DNA from: Metarhizium brunneum | Taxonomy: Eukaryota; Ascomycota; Sordariomycetes; Hypocreales; Clavicipitaceae | Length of the DNA stretch: 64,000 nucleotides | Direction: 5' to 3' | Assembly: GCF_013426205.1 (NCBI RefSeq) | Contig: NC_089425.1 | Span: forward strand, 1,798,001 to 1,862,000 | Part shown: one piece after another, positions 1 to 13,700 of the stretch | Layout of the letters: each line of letters starts with the position of its first letter | Numbering within the stretch: position 1 is the first letter of the stretch | Notes under the pieces: generated by a model | The model's input: only the letters and a program-made list of their open reading frames with translations | What the model was told of the DNA's origin: nothing | Database searches by the model: none | Program-made: the position numbers and the translations under genes

Positions 1-1400
1 CGGGGTGCGGTGAGAAAGGGCGACTGCCTCGTTGAAGCTACTCGATGAGCAATTGCAGGTCAGTAAAGTACAAAAGTGCAGCGGCAGTGTAGAAGGCGAG
101 GTTCGATGGCGGTTCAGTACCAGAGCACGGAGTGGGTAGAGGCAGGAAGGAAAACGGGAGCTCAAAAACAAAGCTGCCTTGCAAAGAGGTTGCTGATGAT
201 GTGGGCAGATGGCCTGGGTAGTGGATGCCGACACACCGAACAGAGCAGGTGAGTGGCGGGCGGATGCGGCTCGTTGGCTGTTGACTCGTTGCAGCTGGAG
301 CTGTGGAAAGCGTCAGAACAGCGAGGAAATGTCTGGAGCTGCCAGACCCCAGCGAGCAGGAAGCTGCAGCTACGCAAGTGGGTCCATTGACGGCTCAGGC
401 TCCGCTCGCGGGTACGGAGAACTTGACGTGAATTGCCCTCCGGGCTCACGAGACTCTGTTTGCTAAGTACTTAGGTGCGCTTACGCCTTACCAGGTACCT
501 GGCAGTCAGGCTGTATATACTACTATGTTATAGTATATTCGTGTATACTTTATAATAGGTAAATATATTTCACCATAAATTACCTAGGTATATTTGAGGA
601 GAGTTGAAACAGAATATAGAGTAGGGGGGTAAGCTAGACGGGTGGTCAAGCTGCGCCAGGCAACATGCCAGCAGCGGGAGTTTAGCAAAACTGATGCCGA
701 GAAATATTGGCCGTACATAGTTGCGGCGTACTATACACATCCATTGCACATGGCACACTGGGTAAACGACGGATGAGTTTCTGGGTCTCTCCTTCTCTGC
801 GAGGGCAGTTGACGGCAGTCGACCAAAGGGCCAAGGCACCTCGTACATGTCATGTATGTACCTACTCCATGCCAAGCGCGAGGTGGAATGAGGCCAACGG
901 TCAAACCTGATCCGCGATGATTCATTTATTTGTATCTATTTTTATTTTTTTTAAAAAAGGCAAAATAAAATACATCTGTGTCGGGCTATAATTATCACCG
1001 TCCCTGCCTAGTCGCTTACCAGCGTCGGCCTGCTGCAGCTGTTCGCCCCGCTGCCCAGGCCATCATTGACTGGAACGACCCCGCGGTGCCTTGCTACTGC
1101 TGTCTGGTTGCCTATGATAACCCATGGCCAGCACGCAAACACCACTCCACCACTCCAGCCTCGTGTCATGACTACATTGTTAGTATTACCACCACGGCAT
1201 TCAACGTCACCGCCGTGTCACTCCATCTCGACATCGCCGGCATCGCCAGATACTTGACCCAGCGTCAAACAGGCGCCACTCCAACCGAGACGACGCCCAT
1301 CTAGTGTCCTCATTCCATGCCTCCCTCGCTGGCTTCAAACCACCATTAACTTCACCAGACGACCCCTCCGGTCGTCCATCCTGAACCCGAGCCAACCACC
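1..1400. other. Intergenic region and vps24 5' leader
   Basis: No convincing coding region is seen here. Short open frames occur on both strands but have no recognisable domains or splice structure. Around 510-600 and 915-975 the sequence is markedly AT-rich, and an exact TACCTAGGTA palindrome lies at 581-590. The last few hundred bases before 1401 are C-rich with short pyrimidine runs, as expected for a fungal promoter and 5' untranslated region leading into vps24. Confidence 0.6.
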
Positions 1401-2166
1401 ATGGAAACATTCAGAAACCTTTTCGCAAAACCCGATCCCCAAGCACAGGTCAGTCTCTCCATCCCCCGACCTAATCCGGTTCAAAAAAAAAAACACTAGA
1501 GACCGTTGTCCATAAGTGCTAACCCGTGCACCCTAGTTCCGCAAATGCAACGCCCTCATCCGCTCCAATATCCGCAAACTAGACCGGGACATCACCGCCA
1601 ACAAGCAAAATGAAATTAAAATCAAGAACCTCATTATCCAGGCCGACAAGCGCGCCCAGAAAGACCCTGCCCGCGCGAAGCAAGCCCAAAAGGAAGTCCG
1701 CGACTTTGCCCACGAGCTCGTTCGCCAGCGCCGCGCCTCCGCCCGCACAATCACCTCAAAGGCCCAGCTCAACTCGGTCCAGATGCAAGTAAACGAGGCG
1801 TTTGCCGTGCGCAAGATTGAGGGCTCCATCCGCTCCAGCGTCGGCATCATGAAGGACCTGAACAGGCTGATACGCCTGCCCGAGATGGCACAGACCATGC
1901 AACAGCTGAGCACAGAGCTGATGAAGGCCGGTATCATTGAGGAGATGGTTGAGGATATATTGCCCGAGGATGGAGAAATGCTCATGGAGGACGAGGGCGA
2001 GGTTGACAAGGTGCTGGGCGAGATTTTGAAGGACAGGAAGGAGCCGAGTTTGCCGGTTGCGCCAGTGCCAGAGCCGCAGACACAGGAGGTAGAGGAGGAG
2101 GAGGAGGAGGATGCAGAGGCCATGATGGATCAGATGCGGAATCGGTTGGATGCGCTGAGGAGTTAG
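1401..2166 (+). CDS. vps24: ESCRT-III subunit Vps24 (CHMP3)
   Basis: Two exons, 1401-1448 and 1537-2166, joined in phase 0, give 225 aa, close to the 224-226 aa typical of Vps24. The intron has a GTCAGT donor, a GCTAAC branch point near 1519 and a TAG acceptor. The protein begins METFRNLFAKPDPQAQ, followed by a basic helical Snf7 core and a very acidic C-terminal part with a run of glutamates. It ends in MRNRLDALRS, which matches the MIM1 motif (LxxRLxxLR) that binds the Vps4 MIT domain. Vps24 caps Snf7 (Vps32) filaments with Vps2 on endosomes and is needed for multivesicular-body sorting and membrane scission. The start codon follows a CCACC context and fits the family N-terminus. Vps2 and other Snf7-family proteins are alternatives, but the length and N-terminus favour Vps24. 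Confidence 0.93.
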
Positions 2167-5100
2167 GCGTGCGGACAGAGAGGAGAGCGTTTGGGGTGGT
2201 TTTGCGGTAATATTGGCAAGGGCGTTTCTGGCGCAGGATATACACGGTTTTTGTTGGCAAGCATAGTAACTCTTGCATAGAGATTATTGCCCGGAGTTTA
2301 CAACATGTTTCGTCTGTTGCTTTCTTTGTGATGTGGTCTGGGGGATGAGAGGCTTGTGACGAAGGCAAACGTGCCAGGCGTCTCGGTATTGGATAACTAC
2401 ATGGGTACCTACCTAGGTAGGTACTCGTCAGCAAGATATGCTCAATGTATCTTCATATTGTAGCCAAAATGGGTTATATTTGCCCTCCATGTAGGCTCCA
2501 ACCTAGCTCCGTGACCTCGGCATTCTGCCTCATACCACCACTCCCATAGTCCACCACAGGTGACAACACATACACCCAAGGGCGCACGCCAGTTGATCAC
2601 CAGGTCAATATCTTCCTTCGACTGTGTCACAAACGGCGCCGTGCGGTAAGATGGCGCGCGAGGTCTACCATCTCTGTATTATCGCGCCCCTCCCTTGTGC
2701 CCGAGAAAGCAGCATGGTAACAATACTTTGTCCCGAGGGCTCAAATTGTCCATGTCTGTTTACCGCCGCTCTTTGCAGAGTAGAAAACGGTCACTAAGTA
2801 GGTAGTTGGTCGATAACGATATGCATGTCCCGTCCTTGCCTACCCTGCAGGCTATTCAACCCAGGTGGTGTTTCCCCCAAACACTGCTGTTTGTTGATAC
2901 GTTCAAGAATGGCCTATATTTATTTGGGACAATATGCAGAGTCCCCAGGCTGTGTGGTATACACTGCGAGGCTCTTTCTGCAGAGTTGTTTGTTGTCGGA
3001 TACGCGCAACGCTCGACGGAAGTCGGCTGGGTTTGCAACACAGAACTCGATGGAACATGATTTGTATTTCTGCTGGGGAACTAGTTGCCGGCGCCACAAG
3101 TTCAGCAGGTAGACCTTGGCCGTCACTACTGCCAGACTCGAGGTCTGAGGTGAATGATTGATGGTATTTGTCAAGCATGCATGGCTCGCCCGACACCAAC
3201 AGACCAACACACACGGCGCAGCAAACATGCAAATCGGACATAACGCGTCAAAGCGGCTCTTTGTACTCCGTACAGAGTACACCAAGTCGACCGATGCGGT
3301 GCACGGACAGCTTCGATTTCCAGTGACAAAAAAAATCTTTTACAAACCTGCTCGAAATTTCGATTCTGCTACGGAGTTAGATATTACGTGGATGTATCTG
3401 GCGTAATATGGCACGCGGGTTACACTACGCGGACAACGATATCGAGTCCAATCAAAACTGTGCCATTTCTCGCTCGATAGGATAGAGTCCAATTTTGGCA
3501 TTCGCAATAACTACTACTTGCAGAATCCTCATCGGTTGGGTATCACAATCACAGCAAGCTGTCTCGGAAGTTGATATTAGCGGGCACTGACGATACGAGT
3601 TTTGAAGAACCAACAACGGCGGAAGAGCCAACCGTCGAAGCGGATAGGATGCAGCACGGAGTAAAAGCTGCCGCCCACGAGTCTCGTCACATCTCCGAAT
3701 CCCTCCTGTTCAACATGATCGCCACCAACAGACAGCAGAGAAGACTGCGTATGATGAAACAAAATACAGATGCTCAAGGGGGAACAAACAGCCCAAGCTC
3801 ATTTCACGGCTCTAGATTCGAAAGCCAGAGAAAAGAAGAAGAATTACGGAGTATATTAAAAAGAAAAGAGGACCATGGCTTGCCTCAGTTAGCGGCCAGT
3901 GTTACCAGATATCCAATAAACCCAAACGAGTTAGAGTCACGGACCAGGAGGCTCCCAAGTGGAGGTGTTTGCGAAGAGTTTCGGGCCTCACGAGGTGACA
4001 GGCGGGTGTTTCTCAGCCATTCAGCCACGCCGGGTTTGTTCCCCGGAATATGGGATACGGCGTACTGTCCGGGGAGAGGTCCTCCGTAATCTGGGGAGAT
4101 TACTCCGTGTTGCGGGCGACGCTAACAACATGGGCTGATTGGCGTGTATGTAGTTGGCGGATTCTCGCCATCTTGCAAAGTGACATGTTGGTCAGCGATT
4201 GGATGGACGGGTTAGCTGAGAAACCCTGGAGAAGCTCGCACCCATGACACTGCGCATTCTCGATGCTTTCAGGTTGCTCAGAAAAACAGAGGGAGGCAGG
4301 CGGCATCGTGTTTAATTCAGGGACGAGCCACCCCCGGCCCCTTCCCCTTCCCCTGAATACCGTCTAACGAGCAGATCCCTTGGCTCTTCGTCGTCGTGGC
4401 GAGCCAAAGGGTAACAGTGGAGAATACAAAGTAGACAGGGGCACGATGGCGGACAGGGTGCTTTCTTTCCCGTGCTCCCCGGAGGCAGGCATATAACATA
4501 CTTAAGTATGTACATATGTACGTCCCGAGAATTTGGAGAATAGAACACCGGATGCTGGCTGGTCAGCCAAACGAGACAACAAGGGGCTGAGCCAAGTTCT
4601 CGGGACGGCGGCGGGAAGGGACATACTAGTACTAGGTTACGTAGGGTTCGTACGGAGTATAGGGTATGGAAAAAGTGAGGTCGGGCGGGTTGCTATGCCG
4701 GACAACAAAGCAGAAAAAGAAGAAAAAGAAAACCAATATTGTACTCCGAATCGGCTTTTTTCCCCCCTGGCACCGGCGGCGGCGGATACGATCCCATCTA
4801 GGACGGAACATGACCATGCCGCATTTCACAGACATGACTTTTCTCGGGCCTCGAAGAAACTCTCCTCAGGCCCCAATCGTCATGTTGATGGCAGCCGGTG
4901 TGATGGCGGATGGCGGATGGCGATGGGTAGCAATGTAAGTGTGCGCTGGCACCATGGCCACATCAACAGTCGTAGTCAAACTACTATCAGAAAGATGCGG
5001 ACCGGAAGTGTGTATCCAAACTAAATGATGGACATCGGCTGCCGTGCTGTTGCAGAAGCCACATGCAAGCAATCATCCGGCTCGTAGTACCTTTGGGCCC

Positions 5101-5453
5101 GTCTATCGGTGTGCCTGAGAGATGCGTGTGAACGCTCACCGGCTCTTTCGTGGGATACCGATGAACCGGCATACATGGTACAATCTATGCCTGGGAGATG
5201 TTTGATTCGATTGTATCGAGTATCGTCTGAAGTGTCAGGGTTCAGTGGCCCGCCCATCATATGCCGAACAGCAGCCACGTTCCTAGGTCCTCTGCACATA
5301 CATACACACATACGTAGATGGTACCCACGGATGAGCAATTTTGTCCCTCAAGCATTTGTACAGACTCCATACTCTCATGGCCGAGGCCACACACGTCGAC
5401 AGCACTTACTCCGCCCGTACAGACCAAAAGGCGGTGCTGCTCAGCGATTGTTG

Positions 5454-5507
5454 TAACCTGTAACCTGTAACCTGTAACCTGTAACCTGTAACCTGTAACC
5501 TGTAACC
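5454..5507. repeat. Tandem heptamer array (TAACCTG)n
   Basis: Seven perfect head-to-tail copies of TAACCTG occupy 5454-5502, followed by a partial copy TAACC to 5507. The unit resembles the complement of the usual fungal telomere repeat (TTAGGG/CCCTAA) but is one base longer and differs in sequence. It is therefore a simple satellite rather than a true interstitial telomere tract. It sits in non-coding DNA. Confidence 0.9.
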
Positions 5508-8500
5508 ACATTTCGTCAGTCAAGGGATGACCAGTATGAGTCATATTACCTACCATATCCAGTGGATGCCATGTATAACACGGATGTCAAACCAAATGGC
5601 TCAACAAACCAGGCTCAGTCAGCATCGTCGACATTCGCAGATGACATACTCCATACATAACTTGGACTTCAAGAAAGGGACTCTGACTCTGACGATGGAC
5701 CCCCGTCAGACATGCCTCATTTTACTTTTGGTTTTATTCTTTTGCCAAAGACGGTACGGTATACGGAGCACTCGGTCCAATACACACAACAGTTCTGGCC
5801 CAATCCTTTCATGGATCCGTTATGCGGGCGTAAGCCTCGCATTCGTAGTACTCCATAGTAGTAATGCATGCTCGCTTGCAGGGTACCAGGTCTTGGCCAG
5901 ACAGGCGGTCAGTCTGCATTGCAAGCGAGCACTGGAGGGGGGGGGAAAAAACCCAGGTGCCCGCGAATCCGACCCAATCTGCCACTTGTTTCCATCCAAC
6001 CGATACGCCGCGACAAGCAACCAATCCCACGGCTCTGTTTCATATAGTGACCGTGCCGTGCGTTCGATGTGACAACTTGTCTTCAAATGACCCAAGCCGG
6101 CAGAAAGAGATGGTAGTACTCCGTATATTTGTAGGAAGGGGAAGACGCACGTTGCCTGCTCCTCCACTGCGTATATACAACAGAGTATGTATGTTTGGGC
6201 AAAGGGGTGAAGAGCGGCTTTATTTCTGACGTTGGACGACTCCGTAATGCTGACTCCCTTCAGCGGACCCTCCGGCCGAGGACTTCTTTAAAAATGGAGA
6301 TAGGGATACGATGGAGTCTGGGGTAAGAACAGGACTGACCACTGCTCCGGGCGTTATTATGCGTTGCAACGCTATTCTGACCAACCTCAGCTTGGCGAGC
6401 TCTTTGTGTAGATCCTGTATTACGCCCAGGACGGCATTAGCCTGCTAGAGACTATTTCCACGGTCAGCAATCCGAAAGTTCTGCCCGCTACGAGCCACGG
6501 CACGAGGGAGGAAATGACTGTGTATCCCGCGTGGCGACGACCGAGATTCCGGTCTGTCAGCCCTGCAGCGCCAAAGAAGCTACACGCATGCGACCTAGAT
6601 ATGAGGTGCAGGCGTCTCTTTGTCGCATTCTGTCCGTCACACAAACAAAAACCGTGTCCCTGTCGGGCCTGCGGTACCAGGTTGTTGTCAGGGCATCAAT
6701 GACTCTGAAGACGGTAAGTAGGTACCTAGGTAAGTATGCAGCATGGAGGACTCCGTATGTACGATACGATGCCCACTCGCCACCACCGCCCCATCTGCAG
6801 CAACAGCTCTTTCCCGTGGAAAAAGAATGTTCCAAGGCTGGCATCAAAGGAGGCTCTTCATAAGTATACGCCCCACCATTTGAAAATTCACCCAAAAGGC
6901 GGTGCAGGCACCGCAAAACAATGCGGCCCTATCTGTGAGGTGTGAGTGCGTTTCAAGATCTGACTCATTCATCACGCATTCAGAATCGAAACCCAACGGC
7001 ATACGGAGTACTTACTGTGTTGTATGTACGGAACAGGCACAGCGCCTCATAGAAGCAAAGCCCGCTCCGAGCAAGCGAATCGGCTTGCCGGTCGGCACTT
7101 GGATTCTCATCTATGGCTGCTTTCTGGCTCCACGACTATAGTAGGGCTGAATAGGTAGACACGGTACACGGTACTCCGTACGCCACTGTTGACTGCCTAG
7201 TATGTATTGTCAGCGCCCGATTGCCCATTCACTTCCACAACTCTTCCAGGAAAGCTTCTTAGCCGTCGGTACGACGTCTAACAATCAGCCTCAGAATGCC
7301 CAGCCCAGATTAGCTAGGCGGCCGGAGAAGCTTGCCACGCTGTTGTCTGGTGTGGATGGGACTGATGGGCCACCTGGTCAATGAAGAATAATGGGTTATG
7401 AATAGGCCCGGCTGTGCTCAGCCTCCATTCATGCTCCTCGAATAGGCGCTGTGGCTGGTGTGCCCGAACTTTGAATCAATGGCTGACCCGTTGACGGTTT
7501 CCAGACAATCCTTGGTTAGGGTTGCCCTCCGGAGTCGAATGGCAGCATCTCGTGGCTAATTCCTCCTTGCCTCCATCATCTTGTCGTGGGCGGGAGCCAT
7601 CTGTCGCACCGTGGAGAGAGGGAACCGTGTCAACGGCCGGGTGCTCTGTACACCATACGCGTCGTATATTGCCTTGGTATTCATTTTTTCTTCGCTACCT
7701 CCCGCTGCTGAGTCGTAGCACCAACGAGGGGATATTTTGCGAGCTGTCAGATTTACATTGGTGGCACGACGCCTTCCTACTGTAATGTCTTGGTTACCCT
7801 TTGCCCTCCAGAATGTTCATCTCAACTCGTTCCCCCGTTGGTGTTACTGCGTACAAGCTGTCGATAGGGAGCACTTACAAAGAGGAAACAAGACACGCTT
7901 TTTGATGGTTTGAGGCTTGCGGGCGCCACCAAGGATCTTTCCAACCCCTCTTTGTACAGCGGCGAGCGGCTGGTGCCTTTGTTCTAATTTCTAATATTAC
8001 TGTACCACAAACTCACTCACTCACTCACACCTCTTTTGAATAGCCATCAGGGCAATAAGAAAGTAGTACTCCATAGTGGAGGAGAAAACAATACGGAGGG
8101 CCATGTTGAATTTTCGTGGCCGGCATGCGCAAAAGAAGCAATCTGCATCGTGTGCCGCACCCGGTCCTCAAGTTAAATGCGAATGTGGATTATAATTCCC
8201 AAGCGTCTGGCCAGCCCGATGGTAAAACCGGCCAAGTTTTGCTTTGTTTGTATTTTCTGGTGATATCTTGGCTACGGATAACTACTGCGAGAAAACGAAT
8301 GTTGGGCCTATAAGACGGACCCTGTTATCGACATCCCGTGTCTTTGATACCCTGGCTTGGCGCGGACTCGGAAGATAGGGGCGGTGTGCCGCGGGTGAGG
8401 GCAGTCCAGATGTCGTTTGTTGGCAACGGAATTGTGAGCAGAAACCCGTGACTGAGATAATAGCATGTACAGTACGGAGTAGCCACCACAGAAGCCTAAA

Positions 8501-8682
8501 GCTAGCATTAAATTGTGTGTACCCAGCCAGCCGGCTCGATGTCTGTACCAAGAGCCGTATCGCTCGAATCGCTCACATCTGCTACATACCTGTCAGTTCG
8601 CAGGCGGGAGATGCGCCATGGTTCACACACCGGCCTGGTTTGGCAAAACGCATGGCATGTTGGCAGGTTAGGCGCATACGAG

Positions 8683-8698
8683 TACGGAGTACTCCGTA
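8683..8698. repeat. Perfect palindrome TACGGAGTACTCCGTA
   Basis: This is the fullest copy of a motif that recurs through the non-coding parts of the window. It is a perfect 16-bp palindrome, and its core is an inverted pair of CGG triplets separated by six bases (CGG-N6-CCG). That geometry resembles binding sites of Zn2Cys6 fungal regulators. The high copy number, however, suggests a dispersed repeat or its footprint rather than a specific operator. Confidence 0.7.
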
Positions 8699-10257
8699 TA
8701 TACGATTAATCCTCAGTAAACAGAATATTTGGTGCTGTTTGTTTCCCGACGGTCACTCAGGTATGATAAGCACCGATGGTGCACTCCGTACTCCGTAAGC
8801 ACCCCGTACATCCATCTTGCCGTAGACTGCCGGCAAACCCGCGAAGCAGAGAATACCGGCTAGGCTTGCTCTAAACGAGCAAACAGGTAGCAAACAAACG
8901 GATTTCCTGTATTATCGTGGCGAGCGGTGGGATTGTTACTCCAATCTGGCCCGCCATGGGGGGTGGCCACAATCGCAGCGACAACCAAGGTTGGGAGGGA
9001 GGCCGTGGTATTGTATTGGACGAGGACGCTTTTTGGGCGTGTTGGGTGTGAGCTGGACATTGAGGCGGTCAGAGGTGCACAGCACCACCATCCCCCAATC
9101 TTCCACAATAGCTGACTAGCTGGCGGGCCGTGTCTGGCCTTTTGGGCGGTTTGGGCGGGCTCGAGCTCAAGTGTTGTCAGTATGTGTGGCCGCTTTTGGG
9201 GAGGCGGAAGTCAAATCCCGCAACTCTGGGGGCCCCGGCGTTGTATTCATTAGAATTGGGCGGCAATGAGGATGCGAGATGTGGAAGGCGAGCATGTCAG
9301 TCACGGACAGTCCCAACTGGTCCGACCGCTTGCTTGCATCCAGTTGTTCCATGTCCTCAAATATGTACATGGAGCTGCAGGTGCTGCTCACACACGCCCC
9401 CTCCTTCCTCCCTTACCCGTCTTGCCGTTGCGGTTAATTCATTCCGCTTCGTTCCTTCTTGCTCCTTTCGGAGACTGGTCGCTCATTCATGGAGTCGCTT
9501 GAATGCTCCTCTTGTTCACACCCCCTTCCCCCCTTTCCACCCCCCATCCCCCCATCTCGAGACCTTACGCCCAGATGATTCATTCACACATGTGCCGTGA
9601 TGCTTGGTATATAATATCTTCTGCGCGGTTGCCTGCCGTGTCCGCTGCTTGCACGTCACCGACTTTACCAACTCATGATTAATATAGCCTTTGTCGTCTG
9701 ACCTCGAATACAAAACTTGGCATCGCCAACATCACCCAGGAGTCACCCTTGAACACTCGATTCTGCCTTTGAAGCACTGTTCATACGACAGCCATCGCCG
9801 TCACCCACGCCATCATAATTAGTGTGGCAATCAGGTGTCAGTCACAAGCTTATCATTGTCCGGTGCCCTGCTCAATAACAGAGTTTGGCACTTGTAGGCC
9901 TGGCGAGTCTTACCGGTCCTCCCCCAAGCCCCAGCCCGGAAGCCTCTCGCCGCCGACTCACGTTTGATCCCACCAACTCCTCTTGGGGCACGGTTCCGGC
10001 TCCCGACGGACCCATCAACCGAGGGACCTGAATAATTGTCACAGCCGAGTCAACACTCGGCATCTATATTTTATATTGTCTCTGCCCTCCTACTCCTGGA
10101 ACGTTTCTGCGTCAACACTCATCATCTACCGTGCCACGACAACACCACGTCCACGCAAAAAGACCTATTGGAATAATCTCGACTCGGTCTTGCACCCTGT
10201 ACTGGGCACAACCACTATCGACTACTCTCAATTCCTCCACAAACCACAACACTCACA

Positions 10258-10728
10258 ATGTATGGCTCGTACGGGTCATATAGCTCGATGAGCGCTATGT
10301 CGGCGCCTTTGGATATTCCTTTCAACAACATTCGGAATCAAGACTCAACGTGCGCCTTCCCATCGTGGCCGCGACGCTCATCACTATCAGAATCTGAGCA
10401 CGATGAGCCACGCGCGACCTCATATCTCTCGGACGACGACCTCTTTCTTTCTGATGCCTATGACGACGAAGTCGGCAGTATCTCCAGCTCTAGCAGCTCA
10501 TCATCACCTTCTACGGTAGCAATCAGCTCGCCCCCTCGCATTTCTGACGAAGAATTTCTTCGACTAGAGTGTGAGCGAGTTGCCAGACAGAAGGAGTTTC
10601 TCCGGCAAGTCAAAATGGAGAAGGAGCGCCGTCGCCAAGCCGCACTGCGGGCTCGAAGAAGCACTCCCAAGAAGAGCCCGAAGCTCAAACATGCATCGCT
10701 GACGACGATAACCGAGTCCAACGAATGA
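10258..10728 (+). CDS. Short disordered conserved-looking protein, unknown function
   Basis: A single-exon frame of 156 aa starting MYGSYGSYSSMSAMSAP. The N-terminus is rich in Ser, Gly and Tyr. It is followed by a CAFPSWPRR segment, an acidic SYLSDDDLFLSDAYDDE stretch and a poly-serine run. A charged helical part rich in Arg and Lys (about residues 100-145, FLRQVKMEKERRRQ) precedes a C-terminus ending TTITESNE. The SWPRR and SDDDLF segments recall a small protein family I believe is common in Sordariomycetes, but I know no function for it. There is no signal peptide or membrane segment. The start follows CACA before ATG, and a long C/T-rich leader lies upstream. It is isolated by about 8 kb upstream and 10 kb downstream of non-coding DNA, a layout often seen for regulated genes. 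Confidence 0.75.
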   Translation: MYGSYGSYSSMSAMSAPLDIPFNNIRNQDSTCAFPSWPRRSSLSESEHDEPRATSYLSDDDLFLSDAYDDEVGSISSSSSSSSPSTVAISSPPRISDEEFLRLECERVARQKEFLRQVKMEKERRRQAALRARRSTPKKSPKLKHASLTTITESNE

Positions 10729-13700
10729 CTGCCACTCTTATCCGTCTGCCCTCCGAGCCATGGTTTTGCACAGTAAGTCTATGCGTGTCCTTGACCTGCC
10801 TGGCAGGCAAAATGACATCTGACTTACACCACGGTCTCAGGCATTTTACTCGAACCCCCACACTTTTCTCACATCAGACCCCAAGATCTAATACCCCACA
10901 CCACGTGCAAATCGACCGACGAGGCACCAGCCATCTGAGTAACACGTTCCAGAGCGTGTTTGAAAACAGCATCTGAGCGCATCAATACGAAATCAGCTTA
11001 CACGAGGCGCCGTTGCACACTTACGAATCCGCTCGCCCAGTCAGCTTCCGTTGGTCATCGATATCGCAGCCACAGGAAATGACGAAGCTGCGCCGACTGC
11101 CAGTGATGATGCCCTCATTGGCTGGTGCATGCATTGTGGAAAAAGTCGGGGACTGCCACCCGAGAGCAGTGCAAACACGATTCTCCGGCGGGTGACGCGG
11201 GATGCTCTTGTGGTGAGCAGCGAATCTAGCCAACCACGGCGAGGCAGCATGCTGGTGTCACCAGGCAAACACGACCACACAGCTGGCTGTCGAGTTTGGT
11301 GTGCCATTGCTGGAATCCAGCGTGCAACGGGTCTGATCGGAAAAGCCACTGGGCCAAAGCGAAACAAAGTCAGCCAGTACCGAGGCGGATCCGCAGCACG
11401 CTTCGGAAGCTGGGATTTCCGTGGTGGCCAAAGTACTCGTAGACTCGGCACCCGACGCACATGTTTCCAGCGCTGCCAGCCAGTGGCGGTTGGCAGACGG
11501 CAGGTGACAGAAGGCAGCAAGTTTGCACGGGACCCTGCAGACCAAGTACCCAAGTACCCTCGGTCAGATGGCCCAACGCCGAAGATGACCCGCCTCACTC
11601 GGAGTTGCACATGCACACACCTTTGCACACATTTCACTTTCACATTCCGATGTCGACCTCTTATCTTCTTATCGCCATTGCCGCTGGGATCCACGTGCCT
11701 GCAACCACTATAGCGGTACGGACACGGTTCCTCTTCGCACCGACACCGCCGTCTCAGGTCCTCAACCATGCAGGCATCGGCTATTTACTAGTATCTAATT
11801 TCTTTCTACCTTTCCGGGCCTTTTTCTTGGATATTTTTTTTTTCACATGTCAACGCGCCCCTTTATCGTGGTGTGTTGATATTATCTCCTTGAGCGGTTT
11901 TTTCTCTCTTTCGACAGCGAGCGCTCTCATGGACGCGCATTTTGGTTTCACTACAAAGTCAGAGCGGGCATCTCATTTCGGAGCGGGAACATTTGGGATT
12001 ACAGAAAAGTCGCATTGCGATAGCATCTAGATAGACACGAGGAAAACAGAGCCTCACAAGCATTAGCGCTTCAACATTAGCGCTCAGTATTAGGATACCA
12101 TTTGATGTGGCTTGTTCGTCATCAAGATGACTGTCACTTTTGTTTGTTTAGCCTGAACTTGGCAGATAGGTCTGCGCATGACGGACATTTTATATAGCCT
12201 GCTTCGCAGAGATACCCTATTGGAATTACACATTAGCTTTCTCATACTATAGTTCTTTGCACGACACGTCCCTTGATTGGTTGGGTCTACCGATGCTCCC
12301 TAATAATTGAATAACAAGTCTGGTTAGAAGCCTCGTGATGGGCAGCGTGCGCGGAATGCACAAGGCTGGACAACTCGCCAAGTGGGCTTGCGATGCAGGC
12401 ACTGCCATCCATCCAGGCGTAACTGCGTTGAAACAGACAAGTCTGAAGATTGATTATCTGCACCGTCATCCTCGTGGCAAGGTGGTGCCATGCGAGGCGA
12501 TCCAACTCGATGTAGTTTCTCTGATAGCCCGACTTCTTCATCAAACAACCCAATGTGAAAGGAGCATTTCTACGCACAGTTTAATGAATGGCAATGGTGC
12601 AATCTCACTCGGCTGTTTATTTTATATATTTTTTTATTTATAAAGCCATCGATACCGCTAGGCACAATGAAGCCAAGCACCATCTTGTGTGTGATATACA
12701 ATACTGCATGTACTCTACTGGCTACTTGAGTAGTCTAGTGTAGTTGCGCCTCGTGGTTTTCTTTCTTTCTTTTTTTTCTCGGGTATGCCTTGCAAGGGAC
12801 ATGAACCTCGTCGTACCACAACTAGACCAGGCCGTGACGCAGCTCTGCCATCACCCGTATACAGCTGTGGGGGAGTTACGAAGAGCGAAATTATTTTGGT
12901 AATTTATTTATTTCCATACCCGGCCGAAACAGTACTAGGCTGACAATGTCGAAGACGCGGAACGGTCAGACTGTTGGACTTGGTGCTGTTATCACTGGAA
13001 TAGGTTGTCGGCTGTAACAACTGCCTCGTATTAGGGATAGGGGTACATTTCAACTTGCTCTGGGTGGGCTATGACGATGGTTGGAAATTGCGACTGGACG
13101 TAGTTTTGTTTTTTAAGAACGGAAATATTGGCCCCGGAGATCAGATTATGCCAACAGAGCCACCAGCTGGATCATGCAAAGGCGGCTTTGCACACAGTTG
13201 GAGTTTGTCCGACTGCTTCAAAGGATCCAGTCGGATAATGGAGCTGGATGAATTCGTGGCCCTCTTCTTGGCCAGTTACTAGCAACTGGTGATTGGTGTC
13301 GACTATTCGTCAACTTTATAGCTGATGGTGTCTATAATATGTGCAAACGACTCCAAGCACATCTGTCACTGACATATGTTGCTTGATCTACTGGAACCTC
13401 AGAAACTTCAACTGGTTGCTTATTGAATCTGACGGCAAGATGGGTTACAAGAATGTTTTGTTACGACGTCTGGGCAACTTCCAAGTGAGGTTTTGCCTGG
13501 GGCTATCAAGACCATGATGAAAAAGCTGCTACATATATACGCGTAGAAGAAGGAGAATCCGAGTACATTGACAAGGAGAAGCGGATAGCTTTCATCGCCC
13601 CGGTATTTTGGTCGTCTCCTCAGCACATGGGCAGTAATAATGTGAAGCTTCTGCATTTTAGACATGTCGACTAGCGTGACGTTCATTCCGGGGTTTCTCA

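Larger units (their letters stand above)
2167..10257. other. Long gene-poor region (about 8 kb)
   Basis: No gene could be supported. Open frames up to 172 aa occur on both strands but lack domains, splice partners and conserved-looking composition. The region contains many exact copies of TACGGAGTA/TACTCCGTA (for example 3264, 3845, 4651, 6117, 7002, 7172, 8473, 8683, 8789), two TACCTAGGTA palindromes (2410, 6723), a TAACCTG heptamer array (5454-5507) and an ACTC microsatellite near 8011-8028. The final 500 bases are C/T-rich and probably form the promoter and leader of the gene at 10258. An unannotated long non-coding RNA is possible but cannot be shown from sequence alone. Confidence 0.6.

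Noticed and set aside
3571..4089. 172-aa frame on the plus strand
   Set aside because: It spans two copies of the TACGGAGTA-type non-coding element and has no recognisable domain or conserved composition.
11041..11769. Overlapping long frames on both strands (242 and 220 aa)
   Set aside because: They are mutually antisense, GC-biased, Arg- and Pro-rich, and contain no domain, signal or splice structure. They look like chance frames in a GC-rich interval.
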